Assembly (NCBI GenBank): GCA_022615805.1
Contig: JAKEGO010000076.1
Coordinates: 1-26,417, forward strand
Source of the DNA: Thermoplasmata archaeon
Lineage (GTDB): Archaea; Thermoplasmatota; JAKEGO01
Reading direction: 5' to 3'
Length of the DNA stretch: 26,417 nt
Shown here: positions 1 through 7,532 of the stretch, one piece after another
Numbering within the stretch: the stretch's first letter is position 1
Layout: each line of letters begins with the position of its first letter
Translations under genes and position numbers: made by a program
Notes under the pieces: generated by a model
Databases searched by the model: none
What the model saw: only the letters and a program-made list of their open reading frames with translations
Told to the model about the DNA's origin: nothing

Positions 1-716
1 ATGTGCTGCAGTATGTAGATGGTCTTCGGGATGGTGCCCGAGGGGAGGTTCGCCTGGCGGTTCTGGCCCCCCACGGTGAGGGGGGAGTCCCGGTCGACCG
101 GCATCCAGTTGATCGTGCCGGTGATTATAGCCTGGGAAACGCCCGCCGCGATGAAGAGCGAGACGCCGCTCCCGATGCCCCATTTGGACACGACCTCGTC
201 CATCAGGAACACGAGATAGGAGCCGACGAACAGCTGCGCGATGATTATCGCCTTCGCCCAATCGCTCCCGTAGGATTCGATGAGCGTGGAGTTCGGCTGG
301 AGGTAACCGTAGACCTGCGGGATGGCCTCGACGAATATCATGAGGATTACCATCAGCTTCTGCGTGCCCTGGTAGACTGCCTTGTCGTCGGCGTTCGTGA
401 GGTCGAGGTTGATGATCTTCGCGCCGACGAAGAGCTGCATTATGATGGACCCGGTGACGATCGGCCCGATGCCGAGGTGCATCAGGGAGAAGGAGGCTCC
501 GGCCATGATGGCGCGGAACTGCTCGAAAACGTCCGTCCTCTCAGTCGCGATGCCGTATATCATGACGTTCGTCATGACGAAGTACATGACGAGGATCGTC
601 ACGGTCCACATCATCTTGTGCTTGAACGGCACGTGGCCCTCGGGCTTGCTGACCGCGGGGAGGCGGTCGGTGATGGGCTTCAGCCGGTACAGGATGCTCT
701 GGCGCTCTTCGGCCAT
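1..716 (-). CDS. secY: Protein translocase subunit SecY, N-terminal part (cut by window edge)
   Basis: This is the channel subunit of the archaeal Sec translocon, which moves proteins across or into the cell membrane. About 238 N-terminal residues are present and the C-terminus lies beyond base 1. The first membrane helix is around residues 34-55. The plug/TM2 region around residues 70-100 contains HLGIGPIVTGSIIMQL followed by FVGAKIINLDL, which is characteristic of archaeal SecY, and further hydrophobic helices follow to the edge. The start is ATG at 716, 25 nt after the uL15 stop, with only a weak GGGGTC element before it. It is the last gene seen in the operon, the usual place for secY after uL15. 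Confidence 0.95.
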   Translation of the reverse strand, partial: MAEERQSILYRLKPITDRLPAVSKPEGHVPFKHKMMWTVTILVMYFVMTNVMIYGIATERTDVFEQFRAIMAGASFSLMHLGIGPIVTGSIIMQLFVGAKIINLDLTNADDKAVYQGTQKLMVILMIFVEAIPQVYGYLQPNSTLIESYGSDWAKAIIIAQLFVGSYLVFLMDEVVSKWGIGSGVSLFIAAGVSQAIITGTINWMPVDRDSPLTVGGQNRQANLPSGTIPKTIYILQH

Positions 717-741
717 CTTTTTCGACCCCGCATATTGCAGT

Positions 742-1191
742 TCATTCCTTGGACGGAGACCCGTCCGCCTTCTCGCCGGCACCCTGCGCGGCGCCCGTCG
801 TCAGCACCTCGCCGCCTGCCGCCTCGACCTTCTCCATCGCCTTCGGAGAGGCCTCGGGGACGGTTATTGCGAGGGACACGGGCACCTTGCCGGTGCCGAG
901 GAGCTTGTCGTATCCCATCTCGGTGAGGTCCACGGAGATCGTCTCCCCGGGCCTCCCCCATCGACGGGCCACCTCGCCGACGTTTATTATCCTCTTGTCG
1001 GTCCTCAGCGAGGGATGCCTCTTGAAGCCGTACTTGCCCGAGTAGTCATGCCCGTAGACCTTGCGCATCCACATCTTGCGGTGCTTGTACGCTCCGGCCT
1101 GGCCCCTGCCACCGCGCTTGCCGGCGCCGCGGCGGGCCTTCTTCCCGTGGCCGTGCGTCCTCGACCCCCGGTAATGCTCAGCCCTGCCCAT
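742..1191 (-). CDS. rpl15: 50S ribosomal protein uL15
   Basis: Large-subunit ribosomal protein uL15 of 149 residues, a usual archaeal length. The N-terminus is the typical Gly/Arg/His-rich rRNA-binding segment (SRTHGHGKKARRGAGKRGGRG), followed by the archaeal-type NVGEVARRWG and a globular C-terminal half. The last 15 or so residues are a short polar tail. The ATG directly follows the uL30 stop codon with no spacer. A GGAGGATG element sits inside the end of uL30, so translation is probably coupled. The assignment is secure from both sequence and position. Confidence 0.96.
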   Translation of the reverse strand: MGRAEHYRGSRTHGHGKKARRGAGKRGGRGQAGAYKHRKMWMRKVYGHDYSGKYGFKRHPSLRTDKRIINVGEVARRWGRPGETISVDLTEMGYDKLLGTGKVPVSLAITVPEASPKAMEKVEAAGGEVLTTGAAQGAGEKADGSPSKE

Positions 1192-1644
1192 CTACAGCAT
1201 CCTCCTAATGAGGTCGTTGATCGCCTGACCGCGGTAGCCCAAAGCCCCACCTATTACATAAGTCTTTTTGGTTCCCTCGTATCCCTGGACCGGCGGGTGG
1301 AGGCGGAACACTGGCTTGAGGATCTCGCCCGTCCTCGCCTTGCCGCCGAGCATCAACCCGGCGAGAGAATCGAAATCCTTCGCGCCCATCTCCTTCAGCG
1401 CCTTCTTGTCGATGGACCTGCCGCCGGGCAGGCGGCCTCTCTTTTCGAGGAGCTCGACGAGCGCATCGCGGTCGATCTCTCCCCATGTCACGCAGTCCTT
1501 CACCTTCTGGAGCATCCCCTTGGTCGTGGGGTTCTCATCGAGCAGGATGCAATGGTTGACCTGGTTGAGACGCAGGATGCGCAGCGTGAATGCGATGTCC
1601 TGCTTGACGTTCAACGAGCCCTTGACCCTTATTACCGCGAGCAT
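1192..1644 (-). CDS. rpl30: 50S ribosomal protein uL30
   Basis: Large-subunit protein uL30 in its long archaeal/eukaryotic form (150 residues; the bacterial form is about 60). It begins MLAVIRVKGSLNVKQDI and contains the conserved RLNQVNHCILLDENPTTKGM stretch. The C-terminal domain, absent from bacterial L30, ends in GALGYRGQAINDLIRRML. The ATG at 1644 is one base after the uS5 stop. A GGGAGGCGAT element in the end of uS5 supplies the ribosome-binding site. The downstream neighbour uL15 starts on the next base after the stop. Confidence 0.96.
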   Translation of the reverse strand: MLAVIRVKGSLNVKQDIAFTLRILRLNQVNHCILLDENPTTKGMLQKVKDCVTWGEIDRDALVELLEKRGRLPGGRSIDKKALKEMGAKDFDSLAGLMLGGKARTGEILKPVFRLHPPVQGYEGTKKTYVIGGALGYRGQAINDLIRRML

Positions 1645-1645
1645 C

Positions 1646-2614
1646 TCAATCGCCTCCCATCGGCGCCTCGATGGGCCCAGACCTGATGTTCAGCTCCTTC
1701 TCGAGGTCCGGGCGGACCCTGGTCTCGGTGAGCGTCACGAGCGCTTCGAACGTCGCCTCCGCGAAGTTCACGGTCGTCCGCGTCTGGCCCCTCGCGAAGG
1801 AACGGACATCCTGGAACCCGGCGAGCGCGAGTATGCGCTGCGCGACGTCTCCCGCCGACAGCCCTGCGCCCCTCGGCGCCGGTTTGAGCGTCACCTCGAC
1901 GGACCCAGCCTTCCCGGTCACGGCGAACGGCATGCTGTGGCCGGAGCCGCAGCCACAGTCCCATGAACCGCAGCCCCTCCGGACCTCTATGAGGTTCAGC
2001 TTCGCGTTGTCGATGGCCTTCCTGATGGTCGGCCCGACCTCCTTCCCCTTGGCCCGGCCCATGCCGATGAAGCCGTTCCGGTTCCCGACCACCGTGGTGA
2101 TGGAGAACTTGACCCTCCGGCCGGAGTCGGTCATCCGCTGGACCATGTTGATGTCGAGGACATCGTCCTCGATCTCGGGGAGGAAGATGTCGACGATGAT
2201 CGGCTCCCTCAGCGGAAGTCCCGACTGGAGCACCTGCGAGATGCTCGTGAGACGGCCCTCCTTCACCAGCTGGCCGAGGCGTGTCTTGGGGACCCATGCG
2301 TTGACGTCGACCTCGACGGTCGTCCGCGCCCTCTGCTGCCGGCCTTGGGAGCGTCCGCGACCTCCGCCTCCCGGACCCGAGCGGCCCGGGGGCCCGCGAC
2401 CCTGACCCCGCCTCGCCGGACCGTCGCGCCCCCTCGCGTCCCTCGGCGCTCCAGCGCCGCCTTCCGCTCGGCGCGATGGCGCGCCCTTGGCGCCGGGCTC
2501 GACGTTCACGGTTGCCGTGGTGGGGGTCCCGTCGGGCGCGTCCAGCACTTCGTCCGCGACCTCATCCGCCTCTGGGGGCTTGGTGCCGGCCTTCCTGCGA
2601 TCGTCCTCAGTCAT
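1646..2614 (-). CDS. rps5: 30S ribosomal protein uS5 with RG-rich N-terminal extension
   Basis: Small-subunit protein uS5, important for decoding accuracy. The conserved part starts near residue 98 (VEVDVNAWVPKTRLGQLV) and includes the archaeal/eukaryotic signature GCGSWDCGCGSGHS. It is preceded by an extension of about 97 residues: acidic/Pro-rich first, then very rich in Arg and Gly (roughly residues 48-96, with repeated RG and GRG). At 322 residues it is about 100 longer than most archaeal uS5. I chose ATG 2614 because it overlaps the uL18 stop by 8 bases and has GGAGG upstream. The frame also stays open to an in-frame start at 2641, which would add nine residues. Confidence 0.95.
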   Translation of the reverse strand: MTEDDRRKAGTKPPEADEVADEVLDAPDGTPTTATVNVEPGAKGAPSRRAEGGAGAPRDARGRDGPARRGQGRGPPGRSGPGGGGRGRSQGRQQRARTTVEVDVNAWVPKTRLGQLVKEGRLTSISQVLQSGLPLREPIIVDIFLPEIEDDVLDINMVQRMTDSGRRVKFSITTVVGNRNGFIGMGRAKGKEVGPTIRKAIDNAKLNLIEVRRGCGSWDCGCGSGHSMPFAVTGKAGSVEVTLKPAPRGAGLSAGDVAQRILALAGFQDVRSFARGQTRTTVNFAEATFEALVTLTETRVRPDLEKELNIRSGPIEAPMGGD

Positions 2615-3128
2615 CGTCGTTCGCCTCCTCTGGTCCACCAAGGTCCTCGGTGATCCTGTCCATCGCGCTCTTGAACATCTCGCGCATCTCGTCGCCCTCG
2701 ATGCGCTCGACCGACGGGAGGGGGTCCTCGGAATGCGGGACCAGCAGCCCGGCGTCGATCATCCCGCGCAAAGCGGCGAACACCCTTGAGCCGGGGGTCG
2801 GTGTGTAGAGACCGATATCGAGGACAGCCTCATCGACACCCTTCACGAGGGCCTTCCTGGCGCCGATGTATCCCGTCATGTACGCCGCCGGCGTGTTCGA
2901 GAGCCCGGCATCCCAGCCGTAGCCCTTGAGCACGTTCGACGTCACTCCGACGATGACATGGTCGCCGTCGGGACGGTACTCGATGAACTGCACGATCATG
3001 TGGCGCCCGGTGTGTCTCACCACGGCGCGGGGCTTTCGCGATGTCAGCAGTGCCAGCCTCCGGTTGTAATCGGTGCGGCCCTGAGCGCGCCGTTTGTACG
3101 GCACGTGGTATCTCGGTCCGTGTGCCAT
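2607..3128 (-). CDS. rpl18: 50S ribosomal protein uL18
   Basis: Large-subunit 5S rRNA-binding protein uL18, 173 residues. The N-terminal MAHGPRYHVPYKRRAQGRTD and the later TDYNRRLALL and YMTGYIGARKAL segments match archaeal uL18. The C-terminus ends in a short acidic stretch (EEANDDD). Its ATG is one base after the eL19 stop, with GGGAGGCGAG just upstream. The 3' end overlaps the uS5 start by 8 bases. uL5, the other main 5S-binding protein of this operon, is encoded upstream. Confidence 0.96.
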   Translation of the reverse strand: MAHGPRYHVPYKRRAQGRTDYNRRLALLTSRKPRAVVRHTGRHMIVQFIEYRPDGDHVIVGVTSNVLKGYGWDAGLSNTPAAYMTGYIGARKALVKGVDEAVLDIGLYTPTPGSRVFAALRGMIDAGLLVPHSEDPLPSVERIEGDEMREMFKSAMDRITEDLGGPEEANDDD

Positions 3129-3129
3129 C

Positions 3130-3588
3130 TCACTCGCCTCCCTTCTTCAGGACGCCCTGGGATGTCATCTGGGCGATCATGTGCTTCCGGTTCCGGTAAA
3201 GCCCGCCCTTGGCGAACCGGTAGTAGAGCCTGTAGGTCTTGGCGTCGATGACGCCGTCCGCCCTGAGCTTCTTCAGCTCCCTGCGTATCGGCCTGATGGT
3301 CTTGATCCATGCCCTCTTCTTCGGCGCACGGGCGTACTTCCGACCGCGTCTGCTGCCGGGCCCGCGCTGCCGGCCCTTCTGCCTCTGCGCCCTGTTGTGC
3401 TTGGCCCTGCCGGTCGAGATCCCCTTGACCTGGAGCTTGCCGATGGCGCCCATCTTGATGAGGATCTTGACATCGCTCCGGGTCACGGCCTCGGCGATGT
3501 CGTCGATGCGGTCCGGATCCATCCAGACCCTATTGAATCCGCACTTCAGGATGTCCGCGGCCATCCTCCTCTGGAGGCTCAGGTCCAT
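3130..3588 (-). CDS. rpl19e: 50S ribosomal protein eL19
   Basis: Archaeal/eukaryotic-specific large-subunit protein eL19 (152 residues). It opens MDLSLQRRMAADILKCG and has the basic middle part RAKHNRAQRQKGRQRGPGSR and the conserved IRPIRRELKKL helix. ATG 3588 overlaps the eL32 stop codon in a TGATG arrangement. A GTG three bases upstream is also in frame but is less likely. Position between eL32 and uL18 is typical of archaeal spc-type operons and absent from bacteria. Confidence 0.95.
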   Translation of the reverse strand: MDLSLQRRMAADILKCGFNRVWMDPDRIDDIAEAVTRSDVKILIKMGAIGKLQVKGISTGRAKHNRAQRQKGRQRGPGSRRGRKYARAPKKRAWIKTIRPIRRELKKLRADGVIDAKTYRLYYRFAKGGLYRNRKHMIAQMTSQGVLKKGGE

Positions 3589-3998
3589 CACTCCTCACCC
3601 CTGTTCAGGACCCGTATGCCGAGCTTGTCGGCCTTGTCGATGATGGCGATGCGCTTCCGCACTCCGACGGAGTGCCCTATCCTCGCGGCCTGGACCTTCG
3701 GATCGAGCCCCTCGAGGTCCGCGGGTCTGTGGACGAGGATGTCCTCGAACCCGGACGGATGGAGTCCCCGGGCCATCTTCACCGAACGATAGCCCACGAT
3801 CGGCCTCTTCTCGCGCCAGCGGTACTTCCTCCTCAACTTGGAGTGCATGCCCTGGGGCTTGCGCCACTTGGTCCCGAGCCGAACGTACCTGTGCCATTCC
3901 TGTCGCCGGAAGGCCGGTCGCTTCGAGTCCTGCTCGTCGCGCAGCGCCATGGCCGCCTTCGTCTCTGGGTCAAGCTGGGGAACGATTTTCTTCGCCAC
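3588..3998 (-). CDS. rpl32e: 50S ribosomal protein eL32
   Basis: Archaeal/eukaryotic-specific large-subunit protein eL32, 136 residues. Recognisable segments are KRPAFRRQEWHRYVRLG, WRKPQGMHSKLRRKYRWREK and GLHPSGFEDILVH. The start is a GTG at 3998. It is favoured because a GGGGTGATC ribosome-binding site ends two bases upstream and the protein then begins in the usual place. The first few residues (GTG AKKIVPQ) are followed by the expected eL32 N-terminal helix. It lies 4 bases after uL6 and overlaps the eL19 start. Confidence 0.94.
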   Translation of the reverse strand: MAKKIVPQLDPETKAAMALRDEQDSKRPAFRRQEWHRYVRLGTKWRKPQGMHSKLRRKYRWREKRPIVGYRSVKMARGLHPSGFEDILVHRPADLEGLDPKVQAARIGHSVGVRKRIAIIDKADKLGIRVLNRGEE

Positions 3999-4002
3999 GC
4001 GA

Positions 4003-4539
4003 TCACCCCTTCTCCACTATGTATATCCCGTCCTGGAAGACCTTTGGATCGTAGTTCCTGATCACGGTCGCGAGTTCGAGGTTCGCCGCGGTCTGGCCCG
4101 TGCGCTCCACGTCGATGCCGCTCACGAGGACCTCCTCGCCCTTGACCTCCACCTTGGTGCCCTCGACTATCGCGGCTGTCCTGGGGTGCCGCTCGCCCAT
4201 GAAGTTCTCGATGACGATCGTATCGCCCTTCACGAGGACCTTCATGGGAAAGTGGGAGTAGCGGATGCGAAGTCGGTACCTGAAGCCCTCCCTGACCCCG
4301 TGCACCATGTTCGCGACGTGCGCCTCCCACGTGCCGATGAGCGCGCGCTCCTTCTTCCGGGGGAGACCGATGGCCAGGACCACGGCGCCGTCCTCCACGG
4401 ATTTGCTTATCCGCGGATGCCTCATGTCCCGGGAGACCGTTCCGAGCGGCCCACGGACCGTGAGGAGATCGCCGTCGATGCTGGCTGTCACTCCGTCAGG
4501 GAGCGGGACCTCGAACCTGATGTCGCTTATCTTCGGCAT
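4003..4539 (-). CDS. rpl6: 50S ribosomal protein uL6
   Basis: Large-subunit protein uL6, 178 residues, with two similar alpha/beta domains that bind near the sarcin-ricin loop of 23S rRNA. Diagnostic segments are VTVRGPLG-like LLTVRGPLGTVSRD near residues 26-38, the archaeal MVHGVREGFRYRLRI, and the C-terminal NYDPKVFQDGIYIVEKG. The ATG is preceded by a near-perfect archaeal ribosome-binding site, GAGGTGATC, located 4 bases before the start and just after the uS8 stop codon. Confidence 0.96.
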   Translation of the reverse strand: MPKISDIRFEVPLPDGVTASIDGDLLTVRGPLGTVSRDMRHPRISKSVEDGAVVLAIGLPRKKERALIGTWEAHVANMVHGVREGFRYRLRIRYSHFPMKVLVKGDTIVIENFMGERHPRTAAIVEGTKVEVKGEEVLVSGIDVERTGQTAANLELATVIRNYDPKVFQDGIYIVEKG

Positions 4540-4550
4540 GTTCGATCACC

Positions 4551-4940
4551 TCAGTACACGTAGGCCAGGAGCTTTCCCCCTATGCCGCGTTCCTTCGCCT
4601 CCCTGTGGGACATCACGCCCTTCGTGGTCGTGAGTATCACCAGGCCGAAGTCCTGGGCGGGGAGGTACCTCGCCTCGAACCGTTCCAGGTCCCGGCGTTT
4701 AACGGCGTACCTCGGCCGGATCACGCCGCACGTGTTTATCATACCCTTGAGCCGGACGGCGATCTCCTCGCCGCTCGGGGACCGGATGAGCTCTATGTCG
4801 CCCAGGTATCCGTTCTCCCTCATGACCTTGAGGACGTTGAGGGTCAGCTTCGACGCTGGGCTGATCTGGCATTGCGCCTTGCCCTTTCGTTCCGCATTCT
4901 TCAGGGCGCTCATTGCATCCGCGAGTGGATCGTGCTGCAT
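4551..4940 (-). CDS. rps8: 30S ribosomal protein uS8
   Basis: Small-subunit protein uS8, which binds the central domain of 16S rRNA. It is 129 residues with this start. The N-terminus is MQHDPLADAMSALKNAER and the C-terminus has the archaeal signature GVMSHREAKERGIGGKLLAYVY. Two consecutive ATGs lie at 4943 and 4940. I prefer 4940 because it is 5 bases from the GAGGTG site, matching the 5-7 base spacing of neighbours, whereas 4943 leaves only 2 bases. The difference is one methionine. Confidence 0.95.
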   Translation of the reverse strand: MQHDPLADAMSALKNAERKGKAQCQISPASKLTLNVLKVMRENGYLGDIELIRSPSGEEIAVRLKGMINTCGVIRPRYAVKRRDLERFEARYLPAQDFGLVILTTTKGVMSHREAKERGIGGKLLAYVY

Positions 4941-4945
4941 CATAT

Positions 4946-4951
4946 CACCTC
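4946..4951 (-). promoter_or_regulatory. uS8 ribosome-binding site
   Basis: GAGGTG on the minus strand, overlapping the TGA of uS14. It discriminates between the two adjacent ATG codons of uS8 and supports the second one. Confidence 0.7.
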
Positions 4952-5105
4952 AGGAGTACTTCTTGAAGCCGAGCTCGGGGGCGATCTCCCTGAAGCACTG
5001 TCTGCAAACGTGCAGTCCGTACCGCCTCACTATCCCGCGACGGCGGCCGCATCGCTCGCAGCCGATCTTCCTGCCGAACTGCTTCCTTGCGCGTCCTTCC
5101 TCCAT
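4950..5105 (-). CDS. rps14: 30S ribosomal protein uS14, short zinc-binding form
   Basis: Small-subunit protein uS14, only 51 residues, so easily missed by length cut-offs. The protein starts MEEGRARKQFGRKIGCERCG and ends PELGFKKYS. Four cysteines at positions 16, 19, 34 and 37 form a C-x2-C ... C-x2-C zinc site, as in the archaeal (C+) form. The ATG overlaps the uL5 stop as TGATG, and GGAGGTG lies 6 bases upstream. Position between uL5 and uS8 is the expected one. Confidence 0.96.
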   Translation of the reverse strand: MEEGRARKQFGRKIGCERCGRRRGIVRRYGLHVCRQCFREIAPELGFKKYS

Positions 5106-5971
5106 CAACGCACCTCCAGCACTTCAACGTTGAACCGGCGCCGCATGAACTCCTTCCCCTCTTCCGCCGTGAGCCTGTGGCGGTGAGGGACGTGTGCCTT
5201 CGCGACGCGACGCCTCTTGATCCTGAAGCCCGGGCGCCCCAGCACGGTGCAGATGTCCATGCCGAAGATGCCTATCTCGGGATCGTACTTCATGTCCTTG
5301 AACTCGGTGTAGTCCGGGATGCCGAAGGACACGTTCCCCTCGGGGTCGAAGCAGTACGCCGGGAGCCTGAAGTCCTTGATCCACAGCGCCCTCTGGACGA
5401 ACTCCTCGGCCCGTTGCCCGCGCAGGGTGACCTTGCAGCCGAGGGGCTGCCCCTTGCGGATGCCCAGGTCGCGGTTGGTGGTCCGCGAGATGGTCTCCAC
5501 TGGCTTCTGTCCCGTCAGGCGCTCGAGGATGGTCTTCGCCTTCACGAGCTTTTCGCCAGCCTCCCCGACGCCTATGTTGATGACGACCTTGTCGATGGAA
5601 ATGCTCCTCATCGGGTTCTCGTCCTCGCGTATCGTGAACGATGACGGCCCGGAAAGGCCCGGCACTTCCTTCTTCATGGCGCGATCGGACCTCTCCTTCG
5701 CGGCGGGAGCGATGGCCTGCGGCGCCTCCGGGGCCGTAGTGACGGCGTGGGCGTCGACGATGGGCGTTTCGTCCGGCGTCGGCCCCGCATCGCCCTCGGC
5801 GGCGTGACCGGCGTCGGCGGCGCTCGGTCCTCCGTCGGCACCCTTGCCCGAAGGTCCCTCGACCGGGAATGCCTCGTCGAGCTCCTTCATTATCTCATCG
5901 AACGAGGAGACCGGGGACGCATCGTCCGGCGCATCGCCCTTCTTGGGCGTGGCCTTCTTGCCTCCGGTCAT
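5105..5971 (-). CDS. rpl5: 50S ribosomal protein uL5 with long acidic N-terminal extension
   Basis: Large-subunit 5S rRNA-binding protein uL5. The conserved domain starts around residues 116-121 (MRSISIDKVVINIGVGEAGE) and contains RTTNRDLGIRKGQPLGCKVT and DICTVLGRPGFRIKRRR. It is preceded by about 115 residues rich in Ala, Asp, Glu, Gly and Pro that have no counterpart in ordinary archaeal uL5 (about 170-180 residues). The long start at 5971 is favoured. It overlaps the eS4 stop as ATGA and has a strong GGAGGTG 8 bases upstream, whereas the internal ATGs at residues 99 and 121 have none. The extension is probably disordered. Confidence 0.94.
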   Translation of the reverse strand: MTGGKKATPKKGDAPDDASPVSSFDEIMKELDEAFPVEGPSGKGADGGPSAADAGHAAEGDAGPTPDETPIVDAHAVTTAPEAPQAIAPAAKERSDRAMKKEVPGLSGPSSFTIREDENPMRSISIDKVVINIGVGEAGEKLVKAKTILERLTGQKPVETISRTTNRDLGIRKGQPLGCKVTLRGQRAEEFVQRALWIKDFRLPAYCFDPEGNVSFGIPDYTEFKDMKYDPEIGIFGMDICTVLGRPGFRIKRRRVAKAHVPHRHRLTAEEGKEFMRRRFNVEVLEVR

Positions 5972-6675
5972 AGAATGCTCACCTCCGGAACGAGGACCTC
6001 GGGTGACGTGCGGCCCACCATGAATATGTGGTCGCGCACCGTCATGAACCTCTCGAAATGGACGAGGTTCGGCTTCGGCGACCTGATGACCTCGATGCTG
6101 GTTATCTTATCGACCTTCCCCGCGTGCTTTCCACCGATGACCATGGCCGTGCCGCCAGGCTGCATCGGGAAGTGGTCGAGGACCTTCTGGTTGGGGAGCG
6201 CGATCTTCAGGACGTCCCCTGCGCTGTACTCGTTGGCCTCGAGGAGGATGTTCCGGCCGTCGTGGAGGTTGAGCTGGGTCCTACCGCCCCGGACGGTCGT
6301 CTTGCCCTCTATGCGGACGAGCTTCCAGTCGGCGCGGGCCTTGTCTATGCGGACGGTCCGGAGCTTGCCCCGCGCGTCGATCATTATCCGGAAGTTCTCG
6401 TCCAGCTTCGGGATGCCGAGGACGTCCATGAGGCCGACGGGGTACTTGGGGTCGGTCACGACCTTGCCGTCGACCGTCACCTCCCTTGAGCCGATGATGT
6501 ATTTCGCCTCGCGGGCGCTGTCGGCATATCCGAGGTAGTCCCTGATCAGGACAAGGAGCGGGATGCTCCTTTCGGCCGGATGAGGCCCCGATCGGGCCCT
6601 GACGGCCCACTTGACCGTTTTCCTCGGGACGCTCCACATCCGCGGGGCGGTCAGGCGCTTCATGTGTCCGCTCAT
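5968..6675 (-). CDS. rps4e: 30S ribosomal protein eS4
   Basis: Archaeal/eukaryotic-specific small-subunit protein eS4, 235 residues. It opens MSGHMKRLTAPRMWSVPRK and has an S4-type RNA-binding segment (LLVLIRDYLGYADSAREAKY through VTVDGKVV), a central domain, and a KOW-like segment GGKHAGKVDKI. I chose ATG 6675 because it overlaps the uL24 stop as ATGA and follows GGAGGATG. The frame stays open another 57 codons upstream, but that part lies inside uL24 and is Arg/Gly-rich out-of-frame translation. ATG 6663 is a possible shorter start. Confidence 0.95.
   Translation of the reverse strand: MSGHMKRLTAPRMWSVPRKTVKWAVRARSGPHPAERSIPLLVLIRDYLGYADSAREAKYIIGSREVTVDGKVVTDPKYPVGLMDVLGIPKLDENFRIMIDARGKLRTVRIDKARADWKLVRIEGKTTVRGGRTQLNLHDGRNILLEANEYSAGDVLKIALPNQKVLDHFPMQPGGTAMVIGGKHAGKVDKITSIEVIRSPKPNLVHFERFMTVRDHIFMVGRTSPEVLVPEVSIL
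5980..5986 (-). promoter_or_regulatory. uL5 ribosome-binding site
   Basis: GGAGGTG on the minus strand, inside the end of eS4 and 8 bases before ATG 5971. It is the main argument that the long N-terminal extension of uL5 is translated. Confidence 0.7.
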
Positions 6676-7118
6676 TCGACATCCTCCTCCTCTTCTGCCT
6701 CGTCCCCATCTTCGCCCTCGGCCTCGCCCTCGGCAGCCTCTGACGACGCTTCGAAGTCGGCGTCCGCGACCTTGCCCAGCCGCCTGCGGCGCCACTTGTC
6801 CGAGAGGTCGAGCTTGACGACCATGACGTTGGAGGGATCGACCCACTTCGCGACCTGCTTGCCGTCGGCCTTCGTCAGTGTCATCTTCTCGACCGTGATC
6901 CTGTGATGGTTGGTGTCGATCTTCACGACCTTGCCCACGTGGCCGGCGGAGCCCCCTCTCATCACTTTGACGAGGTCGCCCTTGCGCACGACCACGGTGC
7001 GGATGCCGTACTTGGCCCTGAGCTCGGGGTGTAGATGTGCTCCCATCCGGGATTGACGCACGCGGATCGTCGCGTTGTACAGGTCCTTCCTCTGTTTCCT
7101 AGGCTTGCTCGATACCAT
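6672..7118 (-). CDS. rpl24: 50S ribosomal protein uL24 with acidic C-terminal tail
   Basis: Large-subunit assembly protein uL24, 148 residues. The archaeal N-terminus is MVSSKPRKQRKDLYNA, then LHPELRAKYGIRTVVVRKGD and a KOW motif around residues 43-69 (DLVKVMRGGSAGHVGKVVKI). Residues from about 117 to the end form a tail of mainly Glu, Asp and Ala with a run of four glutamates, beyond the usual archaeal end. The ATG follows GGGGTGATC at the normal distance and the stop overlaps the eS4 start. Confidence 0.95.
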   Translation of the reverse strand: MVSSKPRKQRKDLYNATIRVRQSRMGAHLHPELRAKYGIRTVVVRKGDLVKVMRGGSAGHVGKVVKIDTNHHRITVEKMTLTKADGKQVAKWVDPSNVMVVKLDLSDKWRRRRLGKVADADFEASSEAAEGEAEGEDGDEAEEEEDVE

Positions 7119-7128
7119 CTGATCACCC

Positions 7129-7527
7129 CTATACTATGATGGACGCGAGGGCTCCGATGCGCGTGAAGCGCTCGGCGGCCTCCTTCGCTACGGGGCCCTT
7201 GATGTCGGTGCCCTTGGCCTCTCCCTCGTCGCTCGTGATCACCGCCGCGTTGTCCTCGAAGGAGATCATCGTCCCGTCTGGCCGCCTGTAGGGCCTCCTC
7301 TGGCGGATGACGACCGCGTAGAGGACCTGACGCCTCATCTCGGGCGTGCCCTTCTTGACGGATACGACGACCATGTCGCCGACGCCGGCGCTCGGGTACC
7401 TCCTGGCCACGGAGTGGTACTTCACGACCGTTATTATCTGGACCTCCTTCGCGCCGGTGTTGTCGGCGCAGACGAGCCGCGCCCCGACGGGAAGCCCGCG
7501 ATGCTGTCTTCCTGCGACGCCCTGCAC
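7129..7527 (-). CDS. rpl14: 50S ribosomal protein uL14
   Basis: Large-subunit protein uL14, 132 residues, the exact usual archaeal length. It starts (GTG)QGVAGRQHRGLPVGARLVC and carries the family signature CADNTGAKEVQIITV plus GDMVVVSVKKGTPEMRRQV. GTG 7527 is chosen because GAGGTG lies 6 bases upstream and the N-terminus then matches the family. The same frame remains open to about 7809, but that upstream part is an out-of-frame reading of uS17. It begins 5 bases after the uS17 stop. Confidence 0.95.
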   Translation of the reverse strand: MQGVAGRQHRGLPVGARLVCADNTGAKEVQIITVVKYHSVARRYPSAGVGDMVVVSVKKGTPEMRRQVLYAVVIRQRRPYRRPDGTMISFEDNAAVITSDEGEAKGTDIKGPVAKEAAERFTRIGALASIIV

Positions 7528-7532
7528 GACGA

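Noticed and set aside
1..926. 307-codon plus-strand frame at the left edge
   Set aside because: It is antisense to secY and uL15, which are clearly the real genes.
6676..6846. Arg/Gly-rich N-terminal extension of eS4
   Set aside because: It is an out-of-frame reading of uL24. The normal start at 6675 has a ribosome-binding site and an ATGA overlap.
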